Shown here one piece after another: positions 34,369-43,668 of a DNA stretch of 64,000 nucleotides. The stretch lies in NCBI RefSeq assembly GCF_017873965.1, contig NZ_JAGGKT010000009.1, positions 1-64,000 on the forward strand, written 5' to 3'. Numbering within the stretch: the first letter of the stretch is position 1; every line of letters starts with the position of its first letter. The stretch is from Ammoniphilus resinae (GTDB lineage Bacteria > Bacillota > Bacilli > Aneurinibacillales > RAOX-1). A program made the position numbers and the translations under genes. The notes under the pieces are model-generated. The model was not told the DNA's origin. It did no database searches and saw only the letters and a program-made list of their open reading frames with translations.

Positions 34369-34428
34369 ATGGTTTCCTCTCAAAAGCTCAAATTTATGAG
34401 AACTGGGCTACCAATATTATATGGATAA
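34369..34428 (+). CDS. Putative 19-residue leader peptide upstream of doxX
   Basis: ATG 34369 with GAAAGGAG upstream opens a 19-codon frame that starts MVSSQKLKFM and ends LPILYG. It stops 17 nt before the DoxX start codon. It may be a leader peptide or a small gene. Evidence is only the good ribosome site and position. Confidence 0.4.
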   Translation: MVSSQKLKFMRTGLPILYG

Positions 34429-34445
34429 TGAAAGGATGATGAGCG

Positions 34446-34946
34446 ATGTTAGAACGATTAAGAGCAAACTGGACGATTCCGTTTTGGACAATTATTCGGG
34501 TTTGGTTAGGTTATGAGTGGGTGACAGCAGGCTTTGGAAAGATAACAGGTGGTTTTGATGCAACGGGCTTTTTAACAGGTGCCATTGAAAAGGCAACGGG
34601 CGATCATCCCGCAGTGGCCGGTTGGTATGCAGCTTTTTTAAAAGGGTTTGCGATGCCTAACGTGGAATTATTCAACGTACTGGTGCCGTATGGTGAACTT
34701 TTGGTAGGGCTTGGCTTACTGTTCGGTACCCTGACAACTATTGCTTTGTACGCGGGAGCATTTATGAACTTGAACTTTTTACTTGCTGGTACCGTGAGCA
34801 CAAACCCAGTTTTATATACCATGGCCATTCTACTTCTTGTTGCTGGACCCGCTGCTTATGCTTGGGGTGTTGACCGATATATGGCTCCAAGGTTGAAACA
34901 TTACTTGGCAGAAACATTTAATAGAGGGGAGCGGTTAAATCATTAA
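34446..34946 (+). CDS. DoxX family membrane protein
   Basis: 166 residues with four membrane helices. RVWLGYEWVTAGFGKI and LVPYGELLVGLGLLFG are typical DoxX/DoxD features. GFDATGFL and a DHPAVAGWY loop resemble the thiosulfate:quinone oxidoreductase small-subunit group. The electron donor is unknown. GAAAGGATGATGAGCG precedes ATG 34446. The FNR/CRP-type site upstream suggests oxygen- or redox-dependent expression. Confidence 0.88.
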   Translation: MLERLRANWTIPFWTIIRVWLGYEWVTAGFGKITGGFDATGFLTGAIEKATGDHPAVAGWYAAFLKGFAMPNVELFNVLVPYGELLVGLGLLFGTLTTIALYAGAFMNLNFLLAGTVSTNPVLYTMAILLLVAGPAAYAWGVDRYMAPRLKHYLAETFNRGERLNH

Positions 34947-34962
34947 AGGATTAGAAGTTGTT

Positions 34963-35069
34963 AGGGGTCAGACCCTGGTCGGATTTTGTCGAACCAGAAA
35001 AGGTTAACGATCCTCCCTTTTTAAGCCATGATCTAAAGTTCGACAAAATTCGACTGGGGTCTGACCCCT
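34963..35069. repeat. 107-bp palindromic repeat (MITE- or REP-like)
   Basis: Two 32-bp arms (34963-34994 and 35038-35069) are inverted copies with three mismatches. They begin AGGGGTCAGACCC and end TTTTGTCGAAC at the centre side, with a loop of 43 nt. Each outer end holds a smaller palindrome, GGGTCAGACCC. It lies between the convergent doxX and lutC genes. Confidence 0.85.
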
Positions 35070-35077
35070 TAGATATG

Positions 35078-35115
35078 AAAAGCCTTGTCTGCAACATTGC
35101 AAACAAGGCTTTTTG
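35078..35115. terminator. Bidirectional terminator, doxX and lutC
   Basis: AAAAGCCTTGT and ACAAGGCTTTTT form the stem, with an inner TGCAA/TTGCA pairing. Confidence 0.85.
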
Positions 35116-35117
35116 CT

Positions 35118-35828
35118 TTAAATCACAACATAAAAGGCTCTTAACGGGCCGTGGACTCCGACAACCAGATTCATCTCGATATCCGCGGAGTTGCTCGGGC
35201 CCGAAATAAAGTTAATACAAGAAGAAGGCGCTTCGCCACGTTCCACGCGCTGATTTAAATCATGGACCGCTTGTGTAATCCGGGGGACAAGTGTAGAGCG
35301 TGGGATGATCGCCAAATAGTTTGTCGGTAAAAAGTGTAGCGAACGTCCCTGACCTTCACGTGTTCCAACCACAATGGTTCCTGATTCAGCCAAGGTATAG
35401 TCACTAAAGACAATAGAGAAATTAGCCTGTTCTGCATGAGTAAGGTTTTGGTCTCTATTGTCGGATTCCCACTCATGCACTTCCACGCCAGTCGCTGGCC
35501 AATCCTTTTCCAACAGTTCAGTTAATCCGTATTCGGAAAAACGCGGATCCTTCGCTCTTAAGACAGGGCCTCCACCGTTTTCGGCGACGATTTGTTTCAG
35601 GGTTTCTGTCAAGCTTTCCTTGGTTGTTTCGATCACAGCGGTGTGAATGTTATTGCATTGATCCTTAAACACCTCAAAGAGCTGATCTTGTGAATAGTCC
35701 TTCATCACGTCCAAATTTACGGTATGCTTATATTTAGGGCGGGTAACACCGCTCAATTTTGGATCGCGCCCGAGCTTGGAAGCGAGGTTATTGATAAAGG
35801 AGTCACGATTTTGGATGGTGCCTTGCAT
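35118..35828 (-). CDS. lutC: Lactate utilization protein C
   Basis: 236 residues, LUD domain. [14 protein letters not shown] and [20 protein letters not shown], then [20 protein letters not shown] at the C terminus, are diagnostic for LutC/YkgG. It is the third subunit of the LutABC L-lactate oxidising complex. Its ATG shares one base with the lutB stop codon (TAATG), so translation is coupled. Confidence 0.95.
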   Translation of the reverse strand: MQGTIQNRDSFINNLASKLGRDPKLSGVTRPKYKHTVNLDVMKDYSQDQLFEVFKDQCNNIHTAVIETTKESLTETLKQIVAENGGGPVLRAKDPRFSEYGLTELLEKDWPATGVEVHEWESDNRDQNLTHAEQANFSIVFSDYTLAESGTIVVGTREGQGRSLHFLPTNYLAIIPRSTLVPRITQAVHDLNQRVERGEAPSSCINFISGPSNSADIEMNLVVGVHGPLRAFYVVI

Positions 35829-37252
35829 TACTTGTCCCCCTCTTTCTTATGCTCTTTATACCAATCACGGAACCGTTCCTTGCTAGGGGCAGGGAATTCA
35901 CGAATATCTGTCCAATTTTTCAAAGGTCCCACGCCATTAGACACACGATCCCCTGTTACAAATGGGCTCATTGCCGTAGGAGCAAGCTTGGATCCTAATC
36001 GATAAATGGCTGCAGATGCGGCACCCATCCCAAACATTTTCATTGCTAGTTTCTCGGCTAATGGGGCCCGTCCCTCTTTTTCCACAATGACCTGACGGTG
36101 TTTTAACAATAATTCGTGCAGCGGGATCTTGACCGGACAAGCATCTGTACAGGCTCCACACAAGCTAGATGCATAAGGGAGTTCTTTATAGTCATCATAT
36201 CCCCCTAACAAAGGAGATAATACTGCTCCGATCGGTCCCGAGTAGATCGATCCGTAGGAGTGGCCGCCTACATGGCGATAAACGGGACAAACATTGACAC
36301 AGGCAGCGCAACGGATACATTGCAATACTGAGCGGAACTCAGAACTCAAAATTTCAGAACGTCCATTATCAACAATGACCAGATGAAATTCCTCAGGACC
36401 GTCTCCGTCACCTTCAGCTACAGGTCCTGCTACGGTGATATAGCTCGTTAACTTTTGTCCAACGGCACTGCGGCACAATAAGCCGACCAGGATATCCAAT
36501 TCTTCCATCGTAGGGACCAATCGTTCCATTCCCATGACGGCGATCTGAGTTTTTGGGATAGACATCGCAAGATCGGCGTTTCCTTCATTGGTTACTAAGC
36601 ATAAAGACCCCGTATTAGCGACGGCAAAATTACAGCCGGTGACTCCAATGTCCGCGTTGAGGAACTTTTCACGCAGTATCTTCCGCACAAATTTAGTCAT
36701 TTCATAGGGATCTTCCGACCGCTCATACCCAAGCTTTTCCTTAAAAACGTCGCGAATTTCCGTTTTATTTTTATGTAGGGCAGGCGCTACGATATGTGAG
36801 GGTGGATCATGATCATCAACTTGCAGAATGTACTCTCCAAGATCGCTTTCCACGACTTCACAACCGATGGCCTCCAACGTTTGGTTCATGTTGATTTCTT
36901 CGGTGACCATCGATTTTGATTTCACCACTTTTTTGGCCTGCTTTTTCTCGGCCACTTCTTTAATATACTGAGCTGCTTCTTCCTTCGTCTTGGCAAAGAA
37001 AACATGACCGCCCCGTTTTGCTACGTTGTCACTTAACTGTGTTAAATAAAAATCCAAGTTTTCTAACGTATGTTGACGAATTTGTTCCCCAAGGTCGCGC
37101 CACTGTTCCCAATCTCCCAATTGCTCAGCCGCTTCCAATCGCCTGGACTGAAGACGATCTTGTGCAGCGGCAACGTTTCCACGCATGACGGGGCTATGAA
37201 TCCCGGTATCCACACGTTCCGCAAATTTTTCTTCACTAATTTTCATGGACAT
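35828..37252 (-). CDS. lutB: Lactate utilization iron-sulfur protein B
   Basis: 474 residues. An N-terminal LUD domain ([20 protein letters not shown] in pieces, then [19 protein letters not shown]) is followed by two 4Fe-4S motifs, [14 protein letters not shown] and [10 protein letters not shown]. The C-terminal extension has an [16 protein letters not shown]-type end. It carries electrons from lactate within LutABC. It lies 12 nt after lutA. Confidence 0.96.
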   Translation of the reverse strand: MSMKISEEKFAERVDTGIHSPVMRGNVAAAQDRLQSRRLEAAEQLGDWEQWRDLGEQIRQHTLENLDFYLTQLSDNVAKRGGHVFFAKTKEEAAQYIKEVAEKKQAKKVVKSKSMVTEEINMNQTLEAIGCEVVESDLGEYILQVDDHDPPSHIVAPALHKNKTEIRDVFKEKLGYERSEDPYEMTKFVRKILREKFLNADIGVTGCNFAVANTGSLCLVTNEGNADLAMSIPKTQIAVMGMERLVPTMEELDILVGLLCRSAVGQKLTSYITVAGPVAEGDGDGPEEFHLVIVDNGRSEILSSEFRSVLQCIRCAACVNVCPVYRHVGGHSYGSIYSGPIGAVLSPLLGGYDDYKELPYASSLCGACTDACPVKIPLHELLLKHRQVIVEKEGRAPLAEKLAMKMFGMGAASAAIYRLGSKLAPTAMSPFVTGDRVSNGVGPLKNWTDIREFPAPSKERFRDWYKEHKKEGDK

Positions 37253-37264
37253 ATAGATTCCCCC

Positions 37265-37981
37265 CTAACGTTTGTTTAAGACTTCTGCAATGTGAAGCAC
37301 CTTTACCGGTTTGCCTAGACGTTCCATCCGCCCACCAATATTCATTAGACACCCGCAATCAGCACCGATCAGATACTGGGCTCCCGTTTCCATCACACTG
37401 TCCACTTTCTCATCGACCATCTGCTCGGAAATGGGTGTCATCTTCACCGAGAAGGTTCCACCGAAGCCACAACAGTTCTCCGCATGCGGAAGGGGTTTAA
37501 GATCCAATCCTTGGACATGGGATAAAAGGGTGAATGGGGCTTCTTTCACACCCAACAAGCGAGTCATATGACAGGATTTGTGATAGGTGGCGACACCCTC
37601 TAATTTTGCACCTACATCGTTTACTTTTAGAACATCGACAATGAACTGAGTTAGTTCATACGTTTTGTCGGCAAGCGCCTGAGCGCGATTCTTCCATTCC
37701 GGATCATTCTCAAAGACATGAGGATATTCTTTAAACATAAAGGCACAAGATCCAGAAGGGGCAACCACATATTCGGAACCTTCGAAAGCACGTATCATAT
37801 TTTTAGCCGCTTCCTTCGCTTCAGTAACATAACCGCTGTTGTAGGCTGGCTGCCCGCAGCACACTTGAGATTCCGGAAAGTCCACCTCACATCCTAACCG
37901 CTCCAATAATTCAATCGTTGCTTTTCCCACATTCGTTTGGAACATATCGACCAAACAGGTGACAAACAGCGAAACTTTCAT
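37265..37981 (-). CDS. lutA: Lactate utilization protein A (Fe-S oxidoreductase)
   Basis: 238 residues with two CCG domains: [11 protein letters not shown] in the first half and [15 protein letters not shown] in the second, the cysteine clusters that bind Fe-S in this family. It is the first gene of the lutABC operon, whose product allows growth on L-lactate. Upstream (38030-38053) a hairpin GCCAAACC/GGTTTGGC holds a CCGAC motif that also occurs at 38011, a possible operator pair. No LutR-like gene is adjacent. Confidence 0.96.
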   Translation of the reverse strand: MKVSLFVTCLVDMFQTNVGKATIELLERLGCEVDFPESQVCCGQPAYNSGYVTEAKEAAKNMIRAFEGSEYVVAPSGSCAFMFKEYPHVFENDPEWKNRAQALADKTYELTQFIVDVLKVNDVGAKLEGVATYHKSCHMTRLLGVKEAPFTLLSHVQGLDLKPLPHAENCCGFGGTFSVKMTPISEQMVDEKVDSVMETGAQYLIGADCGCLMNIGGRMERLGKPVKVLHIAEVLNKR

Positions 37982-38029
37982 TTTTAAAGCCTCCCTTTAG
38001 TTACAATTATCCGACCCGAAAGTTTTAAA

Positions 38030-38053
38030 GCCAAACCTGTCCGACGGTTTGGC
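38030..38053. promoter_or_regulatory. Inverted repeat upstream of lutA, possible operator
   Basis: GCCAAACC (38030-38037) and GGTTTGGC (38046-38053) flank TGTCCGAC. A second CCGACC lies at 38011. GntR-type lactate regulators bind TCCGA-containing dyads in other genera, so this could be an operator. A structural role is equally possible. Confidence 0.35.
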
Positions 38054-38261
38054 TGAAAGCGATCGTTCCATATTTGACAAGCCATCTTGTAATCTATTTT
38101 AATCATAAATTAATTATATATTACTTTTGTATCTTTGAACAATTCCTTAAACAAAATTGCGGGAGTCCCCCTATTTTTTGCGCGATTTACTTCGAAAGAT
38201 TCCACTATAATGAGCTTAAGGAAAAGGGAAGGCTTTATTCGACGGAAGAAGGGGGAAAGGT

Positions 38262-40439
38262 ATGGGTTTGGGTTCAGGTCATTTGCAAGAGGAAATCTAC
38301 CGAATTATTGCTGAGAATACAACGGACATCATCGTATTGGTTGATAATCAGGGGAATGTTCGCTATGTTTCTCCCTCGCTAACATCTCTTACGGGTTTTG
38401 AAAGGGTCGAATATGAAGGAATGGATGCCTTTGAGATCATTCATCCGGATGACCAGGAACTTGTTCGGCTTGTTTTTGTGCGAACTTTGGAAACGAAGCT
38501 GCCACAGGACATCGAGTACCGGGTTCTCCATAGGATGGGTCATACCCTTTATGTGGAAGCAAGGGTGAAACCGGTGATAGATCAGCGAGGAGATGTCCAA
38601 TATGTGGTTGCAGTCGTTCGAGATGTCACGGAACGGAAAAAGACGGAGCAGTTGCTGGAGAACATCCTCGAAAATGTGAATGCTGCTGTATGGTCCACGG
38701 ATCAAGATTTTACGCGTTATACTTTTTGCTCAGATAGTATAGAGAGCATCTCCGGGATCTTACGAGAGGAGATCATGTCCAATCCCATCCGTCTGCATGA
38801 TCATATACACCCCGATGATAACGCGGTTCTTATGGGGGAAGTGAAACAAAAACTGGATCAAGGATTGCCTGTTGAACAATTCTTTCGTTGGATTCACGTC
38901 GAAAACGAAACACGTTGGGGCAGACTGATTATTCATCCGTTGTTGGACCACACTGGGAGGATTGAGCGATTGGACGGCATCATTCTCGACATTACACAGA
39001 AAATGCGCGCCGAACTGGCTTTAGAGGAAAGTGAACAAAGGTATAAGTCATTATTTGAAAATAACCTGGATGGTGTCTTTTCAATTGAACTCAGTAAACT
39101 CTATTTTGTCCATGCTAACCAGGCTTTTGAGAGGATCGTAGGGGAGGAATTATCCCAGTTAACGGATCGTTGCTTTTTAGGCTTGATTTATGATGAGGAT
39201 CACTCGTTGGTCTATCAAGCCCTACTTGAGGTCATGCAACAAGGGCAGCCGCGTGACCTTGAGTGCCGCTTGGCCCATACCAGGAAAGGGGTGCGAGTGG
39301 TGAGCATTACCTTTGTACCGATTTTCCTCTCGAGGAAGTTAAACGGGATACATGGAATTGTAAAGGATATTACTGAGCGAAAAGCAGGGGAGAAGGCATT
39401 AATCCAGAGCGAGGAGAGATACAAATTTCTTCAGCAAAGCTTGCATCGGTTTGCAAATGACTTAGCCAATGTGATGAAGGTGTCAGAGCTGGAGAATCGG
39501 CTTCTGGAGGAAGTAAGGACAGTGCTCCCAGTGTCACATGTGGCAATTGAGGAAGTTCCGAAGGACATGAGAGCTCCAGGTGAGACCTGGATCAAAATTG
39601 GAGAAAAGCAACAGCCGGTATATTTGCAGTTTGCGCTCGGACATCCTTTGCTCAAGATCGAGGAAGAGTGGCTTGATACGGCAGTTCATTATGTCAAGAT
39701 TCTCTATGACAATCTGCAATTAATTGAAGACCTGATGAAGCGGCTCGAGGAAAGTTTGGCGAAGAATGAAACGCCCCGGTGGATGCTTCGACTTTTATTT
39801 CAGTTATCGGAAAAGGAACGTTCCTCCCTTTCTAGCGATTTACATGACACGGTGCTGCAGGATTTGATTATTTGGTACCGAAAGCTAGAGTCCCTGCGTT
39901 CTACTCGTGTTGTCCAGGAGGAAGTCGAGCAGGAGCTAAGAAAGATTGAGGAAGGTCTACTAGATGCGATCCATCAGATTCGGATTACATGCAACGAACT
40001 GCGGCCTCCGTTCCTTTTGAAAATGGGGCTGGTCGAATCACTGAAAAGTTTATTTGAATATACAAGAATGTTTGCCAATTATGAAATCCAGTTTATGGCC
40101 GAATCATTGGAAATCTCACTGCAGGAGGAACAAATCATTGGAATCTATCGAATCGTGCAGGAGTTGTTAAACAATGCGTCCAAACACTCCCAGGCCTCTA
40201 AGATTACGGTTTCATTGGAGAGTCGTGGCAATGAGGTTCATTTCATCTATTCTGACGATGGAGTGGGGATGGACCAATCTCTGCTTAAGGGTTCCTTCCA
40301 ACATATGGGAATTGCCGGCATTGAAAAAAGAGTGTTGAGCTTGGAGGGAAAGGTGGAATTCCATACTGCCCCCGGACAAGGATTTCATGTTACTATACAA
40401 TTTCCTAGAGGTGAAAAGGATGGAAATCTTATTAATTGA
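38262..40439 (+). CDS. PAS-domain sensor histidine kinase, ComP/NarX-type transmitter
   Basis: 725 residues with no membrane segment. Three PAS domains occupy residues about 5-380, including VDNQGNVRYVSPSLTSLTG and FEIIHPDDQELV. A linker follows, then the HisKA_3 motif LSSDLHDTVLQDLI with His near 529 and an HATPase with RIVQELLNNASKHS. The transmitter is close to ComP in wording. Here the input is soluble PAS domains and not ComP's membrane sensor. It overlaps the regulator gene by 20 nt. Confidence 0.92.
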   Translation: MGLGSGHLQEEIYRIIAENTTDIIVLVDNQGNVRYVSPSLTSLTGFERVEYEGMDAFEIIHPDDQELVRLVFVRTLETKLPQDIEYRVLHRMGHTLYVEARVKPVIDQRGDVQYVVAVVRDVTERKKTEQLLENILENVNAAVWSTDQDFTRYTFCSDSIESISGILREEIMSNPIRLHDHIHPDDNAVLMGEVKQKLDQGLPVEQFFRWIHVENETRWGRLIIHPLLDHTGRIERLDGIILDITQKMRAELALEESEQRYKSLFENNLDGVFSIELSKLYFVHANQAFERIVGEELSQLTDRCFLGLIYDEDHSLVYQALLEVMQQGQPRDLECRLAHTRKGVRVVSITFVPIFLSRKLNGIHGIVKDITERKAGEKALIQSEERYKFLQQSLHRFANDLANVMKVSELENRLLEEVRTVLPVSHVAIEEVPKDMRAPGETWIKIGEKQQPVYLQFALGHPLLKIEEEWLDTAVHYVKILYDNLQLIEDLMKRLEESLAKNETPRWMLRLLFQLSEKERSSLSSDLHDTVLQDLIIWYRKLESLRSTRVVQEEVEQELRKIEEGLLDAIHQIRITCNELRPPFLLKMGLVESLKSLFEYTRMFANYEIQFMAESLEISLQEEQIIGIYRIVQELLNNASKHSQASKITVSLESRGNEVHFIYSDDGVGMDQSLLKGSFQHMGIAGIEKRVLSLEGKVEFHTAPGQGFHVTIQFPRGEKDGNLIN

Positions 40440-41067
40440 TGATCATCGTTCCGTCGTTGAGGGAACAAAAATGCTGATCGAATCGGAACCCGACATGAAC
40501 GTGACCATCGAAACCGACGTCTACTGCGTACCCGACCTGATGCGTTTGAAGAAATTTGATGTGATGCTATTGGATTTATATATGCCGAACATGAATGGTG
40601 CCGATTTGAGCAGAAAAATACTGGATTATGTTCCGGACGCGATCATCCTGATCTACTCTGGATTTGAAATTTCTCCCCATTTTAATTTACTCATGGAATC
40701 GGGGGTCTCCGGGTTCATTTCCAAAACCTCCACCCGCGAACAACTGATTGGGGCCATTCGCTGTGCCGCACGAAAAGAGGCGATCATCCCTATGTCGTTG
40801 TTGAAACAATTGCGGCGGCAAGAGATCGTCGTGCAAGGTGGGGCGGACTGTGACCAAACCACGATCACCCAGGAAGAAGTTAAGCTGCTGCGGGAGCTGG
40901 CAAAAGGGAGGAGCAACAAGGAAATCTCCAAAACGCTCATGATCAGCCAGCGTTCACTGGAATACAGTTTGACTGAACTTTTCCAGAAGCTGCATGTCAG
41001 TTCTCGCGTCGAACTGATTAAAAAAGCGAAAAGTCTAGGGATTCTCCCGGCGGAAGATCTCTACTAA
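40420..41067 (+). CDS. ComA-like NarL/FixJ response regulator
   Basis: 215 residues. Receiver: LLIDDHRSVVEGTKMLIESE with the acidic pocket, phospho-Asp in MLLDLYMPNMNG, and Lys in ISKTS. The HTH has GRSNKEISKTLMISQRSLEY then SLTELFQKLHV, notably like ComA of Bacillus subtilis (the RSxEYSLTxxFxKL stretch). ATG 40420 with AGAGGTG upstream is preferred to the frame start at 40387. There is no comQ or comX nearby, so quorum control of the classical type is not indicated. Confidence 0.92.
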   Translation: MEILLIDDHRSVVEGTKMLIESEPDMNVTIETDVYCVPDLMRLKKFDVMLLDLYMPNMNGADLSRKILDYVPDAIILIYSGFEISPHFNLLMESGVSGFISKTSTREQLIGAIRCAARKEAIIPMSLLKQLRRQEIVVQGGADCDQTTITQEEVKLLRELAKGRSNKEISKTLMISQRSLEYSLTELFQKLHVSSRVELIKKAKSLGILPAEDLY

Positions 41068-41069
41068 GG

Positions 41070-41093
41070 GAGCCCAGTGGGGCTCTTTTTTTT
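41070..41093 (+). terminator. Terminator of the kinase-regulator operon
   Basis: GAGCCC and GGGCTC enclose AGTG, followed by eight T residues. Confidence 0.8.
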
Positions 41094-41228
41094 GCCTTTT
41101 GCCCTTATGGCCCATTGCGTGACCAGCGCAATCTTTTGCGCTTCCCTCTTCAACCTTTGCGCGTTGAAAGGTCTCCTTCCACAGTAAGATGATCTTAAAG
41201 ATGGATCAAACGAAGGAGATGAACGGTT

Positions 41229-42602
41229 ATGTTAAAGCTGTTTATGAGGTTTTTGGTGTATGTAGTCACTTTTACTGTGTTGGTAGGCGGCGTGGGATTT
41301 TTAGGGTTTTTGGGTTCACAGAAAGATTTCTGGGTCTCGTTTCGCGAAGAGGCTCTGCCTTCTTTACAAGGGTTGGAGAAGCCAAAGCATGACCCAAGCA
41401 AACCAACGGTAGCAGTTCTACTTGGAAGTGCCATCACGGAAGGTTCCGATTTTACGATTCCCTATGAAATCTTTTCCCGTACAGGTGCTTATAATGTGTA
41501 TGCTGTGGCCCCAGACACCAATGTAAAATCACTGTCTGGAGGGTTGGATGTTGTGCCGCATTACTCTTTTCAAGAAATGGATCAGCTGCTCGGCAAAAGC
41601 CCAGATATTATCGCAATCCCCTTTATGTCAGAGTATCAAGACAAGACATTTGAACCCGTAAAAAATTGGATTCTTAAACATCAAAATACCGATTTAGTCA
41701 GTATATGTGCAGGGGCAGATGTTTTGGCTTCTACTGGACTGTTGGATGGAAAGACAATGGCTTCTCACTGGCAGACGATTGATTTCCTCTCGAAAAAATA
41801 TCCGGAGGTTGATTGGATCAGAGATCAGCGCTATGTCCAGCCTGCTCAAAACATTGTGTCCTCGGCCGGGATTTCATCTGGAATTGATGCTGTACTCTAT
41901 GTTATCTCGCAAAAATTAGGGGAGCCGGCTGCAGCCAAGATTGCAAAGGAAATGAATTATCCGAGCTACCATTTTGTGGAAAATCCTGAGATGGATCCCT
42001 TCTTGGTCGACTGGCGCTATTCCACCTATGTTTTAAATAATGCTTATCAGTGGAACAAAGAAAAGGCCGGGGTGCTGTTGTATGATGGGGTAGAGGAAAT
42101 GGCTTTGGCTTCAGTCTTTGATATTTACGGTGACACAGGAACAACAAAGATCTTTTCTATTTCACAATCAGGAGACCCCATTGTGACCAAACACGGACTA
42201 AATTTGGTCCCTAGATATTCGAGCGCAAAAACACCACAGTTGGATAAATTGATTGTCCCTGGTAGAGAGGCCCGGTCGCTCGCCGCAGACGATCTCAAAA
42301 CCTGGAACGCAAAAACCAACACAAATGATATCCAGTTTGTTCACAGCGATTCTCCTGAACGATTCTACTTCGAGGTTCAACTCGAAGACCTAGCAAAACA
42401 AGAGGATCTTCAAACCGCCAAGCATGCGGTGAAACGACTCGAATATCGGGTAAACGATATAGACCTTCAAGGAAAACCATTTTCCTTTGATACCTATGGC
42501 AACCTATTAGCCACTGCTTTACTATCCTTAGTCATTGCGTTCTATATTGATAGGAAATTTATTATGAAGCGTAAATGTTGCTCACTTTCTCTTCGCAGAT
42601 AG
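41229..42602 (+). CDS. Membrane-anchored DJ-1/PfpI-like protein with two such domains
   Basis: 457 residues. An N-terminal membrane helix (about 8-30) is followed by a DJ-1/PfpI domain with the nucleophile-elbow motif VSICAGADVLASTGLLDGK and a conserved ASHW. A second, shorter copy begins AGVLLYDGVEEMALASVFD and lacks an obvious Cys elbow. A second membrane helix lies near the C terminus (LLATALLSLVIAFYI). The domain resembles the sensory half of GlxA/FtrA-type AraC regulators, here without DNA-binding domain. Function is unknown. Confidence 0.8.
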   Translation: MLKLFMRFLVYVVTFTVLVGGVGFLGFLGSQKDFWVSFREEALPSLQGLEKPKHDPSKPTVAVLLGSAITEGSDFTIPYEIFSRTGAYNVYAVAPDTNVKSLSGGLDVVPHYSFQEMDQLLGKSPDIIAIPFMSEYQDKTFEPVKNWILKHQNTDLVSICAGADVLASTGLLDGKTMASHWQTIDFLSKKYPEVDWIRDQRYVQPAQNIVSSAGISSGIDAVLYVISQKLGEPAAAKIAKEMNYPSYHFVENPEMDPFLVDWRYSTYVLNNAYQWNKEKAGVLLYDGVEEMALASVFDIYGDTGTTKIFSISQSGDPIVTKHGLNLVPRYSSAKTPQLDKLIVPGREARSLAADDLKTWNAKTNTNDIQFVHSDSPERFYFEVQLEDLAKQEDLQTAKHAVKRLEYRVNDIDLQGKPFSFDTYGNLLATALLSLVIAFYIDRKFIMKRKCCSLSLRR

Positions 42603-42649
42603 GATTAATTAATAATTGTCTTTTGTTTAAAGGAATGGAAAGTGGGTGA

Positions 42650-43585
42650 TTGAAATTGAAAGTTAAAATATACCTTATGCTTTTGCTGTTCTCGATTTTT
42701 ACAGGGGCAACTTTCAACCTTGCTAAATATACGGTAGAATATTTCTCTGCAATTTCTGCAGCGGCTTGGCGTTTTGGTTTGGCTTCCCTCATCATGATCA
42801 TCATCTTGATCGTAAAGGAAAGGAAAAAACTAAAGCTGGAGTTATTAAAGCAAAATGGATTATCTTACATCATTCTTGGAATCATTGGTATATTTGGATT
42901 TAATGCTTTGTTCTTCTTTGGAATGAAATTCACTTCAGCTATCAATGGTGCGTTGATTATGGCAACAAATCCCTTAGTAACGACAATTCTTTCAAGGATT
43001 ATTCTTAATACCTCTATTACAAAACATCAAGGAGTTGGAGTTGGTTTTTCACTTATAGGTGTGGTCTTAGTTATAACTCAGGGTTCTTCGCAGGTTATAA
43101 GCCAATTGTCTTTTTCCATAGGTGACTTATTAATTTTAGGCGGTAATATATGTTGGTCTCTTTATGGTGTACTTGGACGGCGTTATATTAAAAATAGTTC
43201 AACATTATCAACTACCACATTTACAATGGTTATTGGTACTGTATTTCTGATTATTGTATCTACTTTTAATCCAAACCCTATCCCATTAGATCAAATACCA
43301 CATATGGCTTGGTGGGCTATTGGATTTATGTCTATATTCACCACAGTATTAGGCTATCTATTTTGGAATCAGGGAATCTCGGAAATTGGCACAAGTAAAA
43401 CTTCTATCTTTTTTAATCTTGTTCCTGTGGTGACAATGGTGATTTCATTTGCATTAGGAGATAAAGTTACTTGGATACAAGTAATGGGCACAATTTTGGT
43501 CATAAGTGGCGTTGTAATATCCTCAAATATACAATTAAAACGGAAAAACGAAATAACTCGGTTAAATAAGGGCGAAGTGATATAA
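42650..43585 (+). CDS. EamA/DMT-superfamily transporter
   Basis: 311 residues with ten membrane helices in two EamA repeats, each with the family's internal pattern (AAWRFGLASLIMIIILI and GDLLILGGNICWSLYGVLGR). It probably exports a metabolite. It starts at TTG 42650 with AAGTGGGTG nearby, and another TTG lies 6 nt on. The AT content is clearly higher than in neighbouring genes, which could mean transfer. Confidence 0.88.
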   Translation: MKLKVKIYLMLLLFSIFTGATFNLAKYTVEYFSAISAAAWRFGLASLIMIIILIVKERKKLKLELLKQNGLSYIILGIIGIFGFNALFFFGMKFTSAINGALIMATNPLVTTILSRIILNTSITKHQGVGVGFSLIGVVLVITQGSSQVISQLSFSIGDLLILGGNICWSLYGVLGRRYIKNSSTLSTTTFTMVIGTVFLIIVSTFNPNPIPLDQIPHMAWWAIGFMSIFTTVLGYLFWNQGISEIGTSKTSIFFNLVPVVTMVISFALGDKVTWIQVMGTILVISGVVISSNIQLKRKNEITRLNKGEVI

Positions 43586-43608
43586 ATAAATCGATAGTTA
43601 ATTCATGT

Positions 43609-43635
43609 GGCTGCCATCGAAAAAGGCAGCCTGTT
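43609..43635. terminator. Bidirectional terminator
   Basis: GGCTGCC and GGCAGCC pair around ATCGAAAAA between the EamA gene and the convergent response-regulator gene. Confidence 0.65.
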
Positions 43636-43668
43636 ATGCTAGTTATTGAGTCTTCAACTCGGAAGATA

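Noticed and set aside
34149-34370. ORF of 73 codons on the minus strand upstream of csp
   Set aside because: It covers the csp promoter and the FNR-type site of doxX and has no ribosome site.
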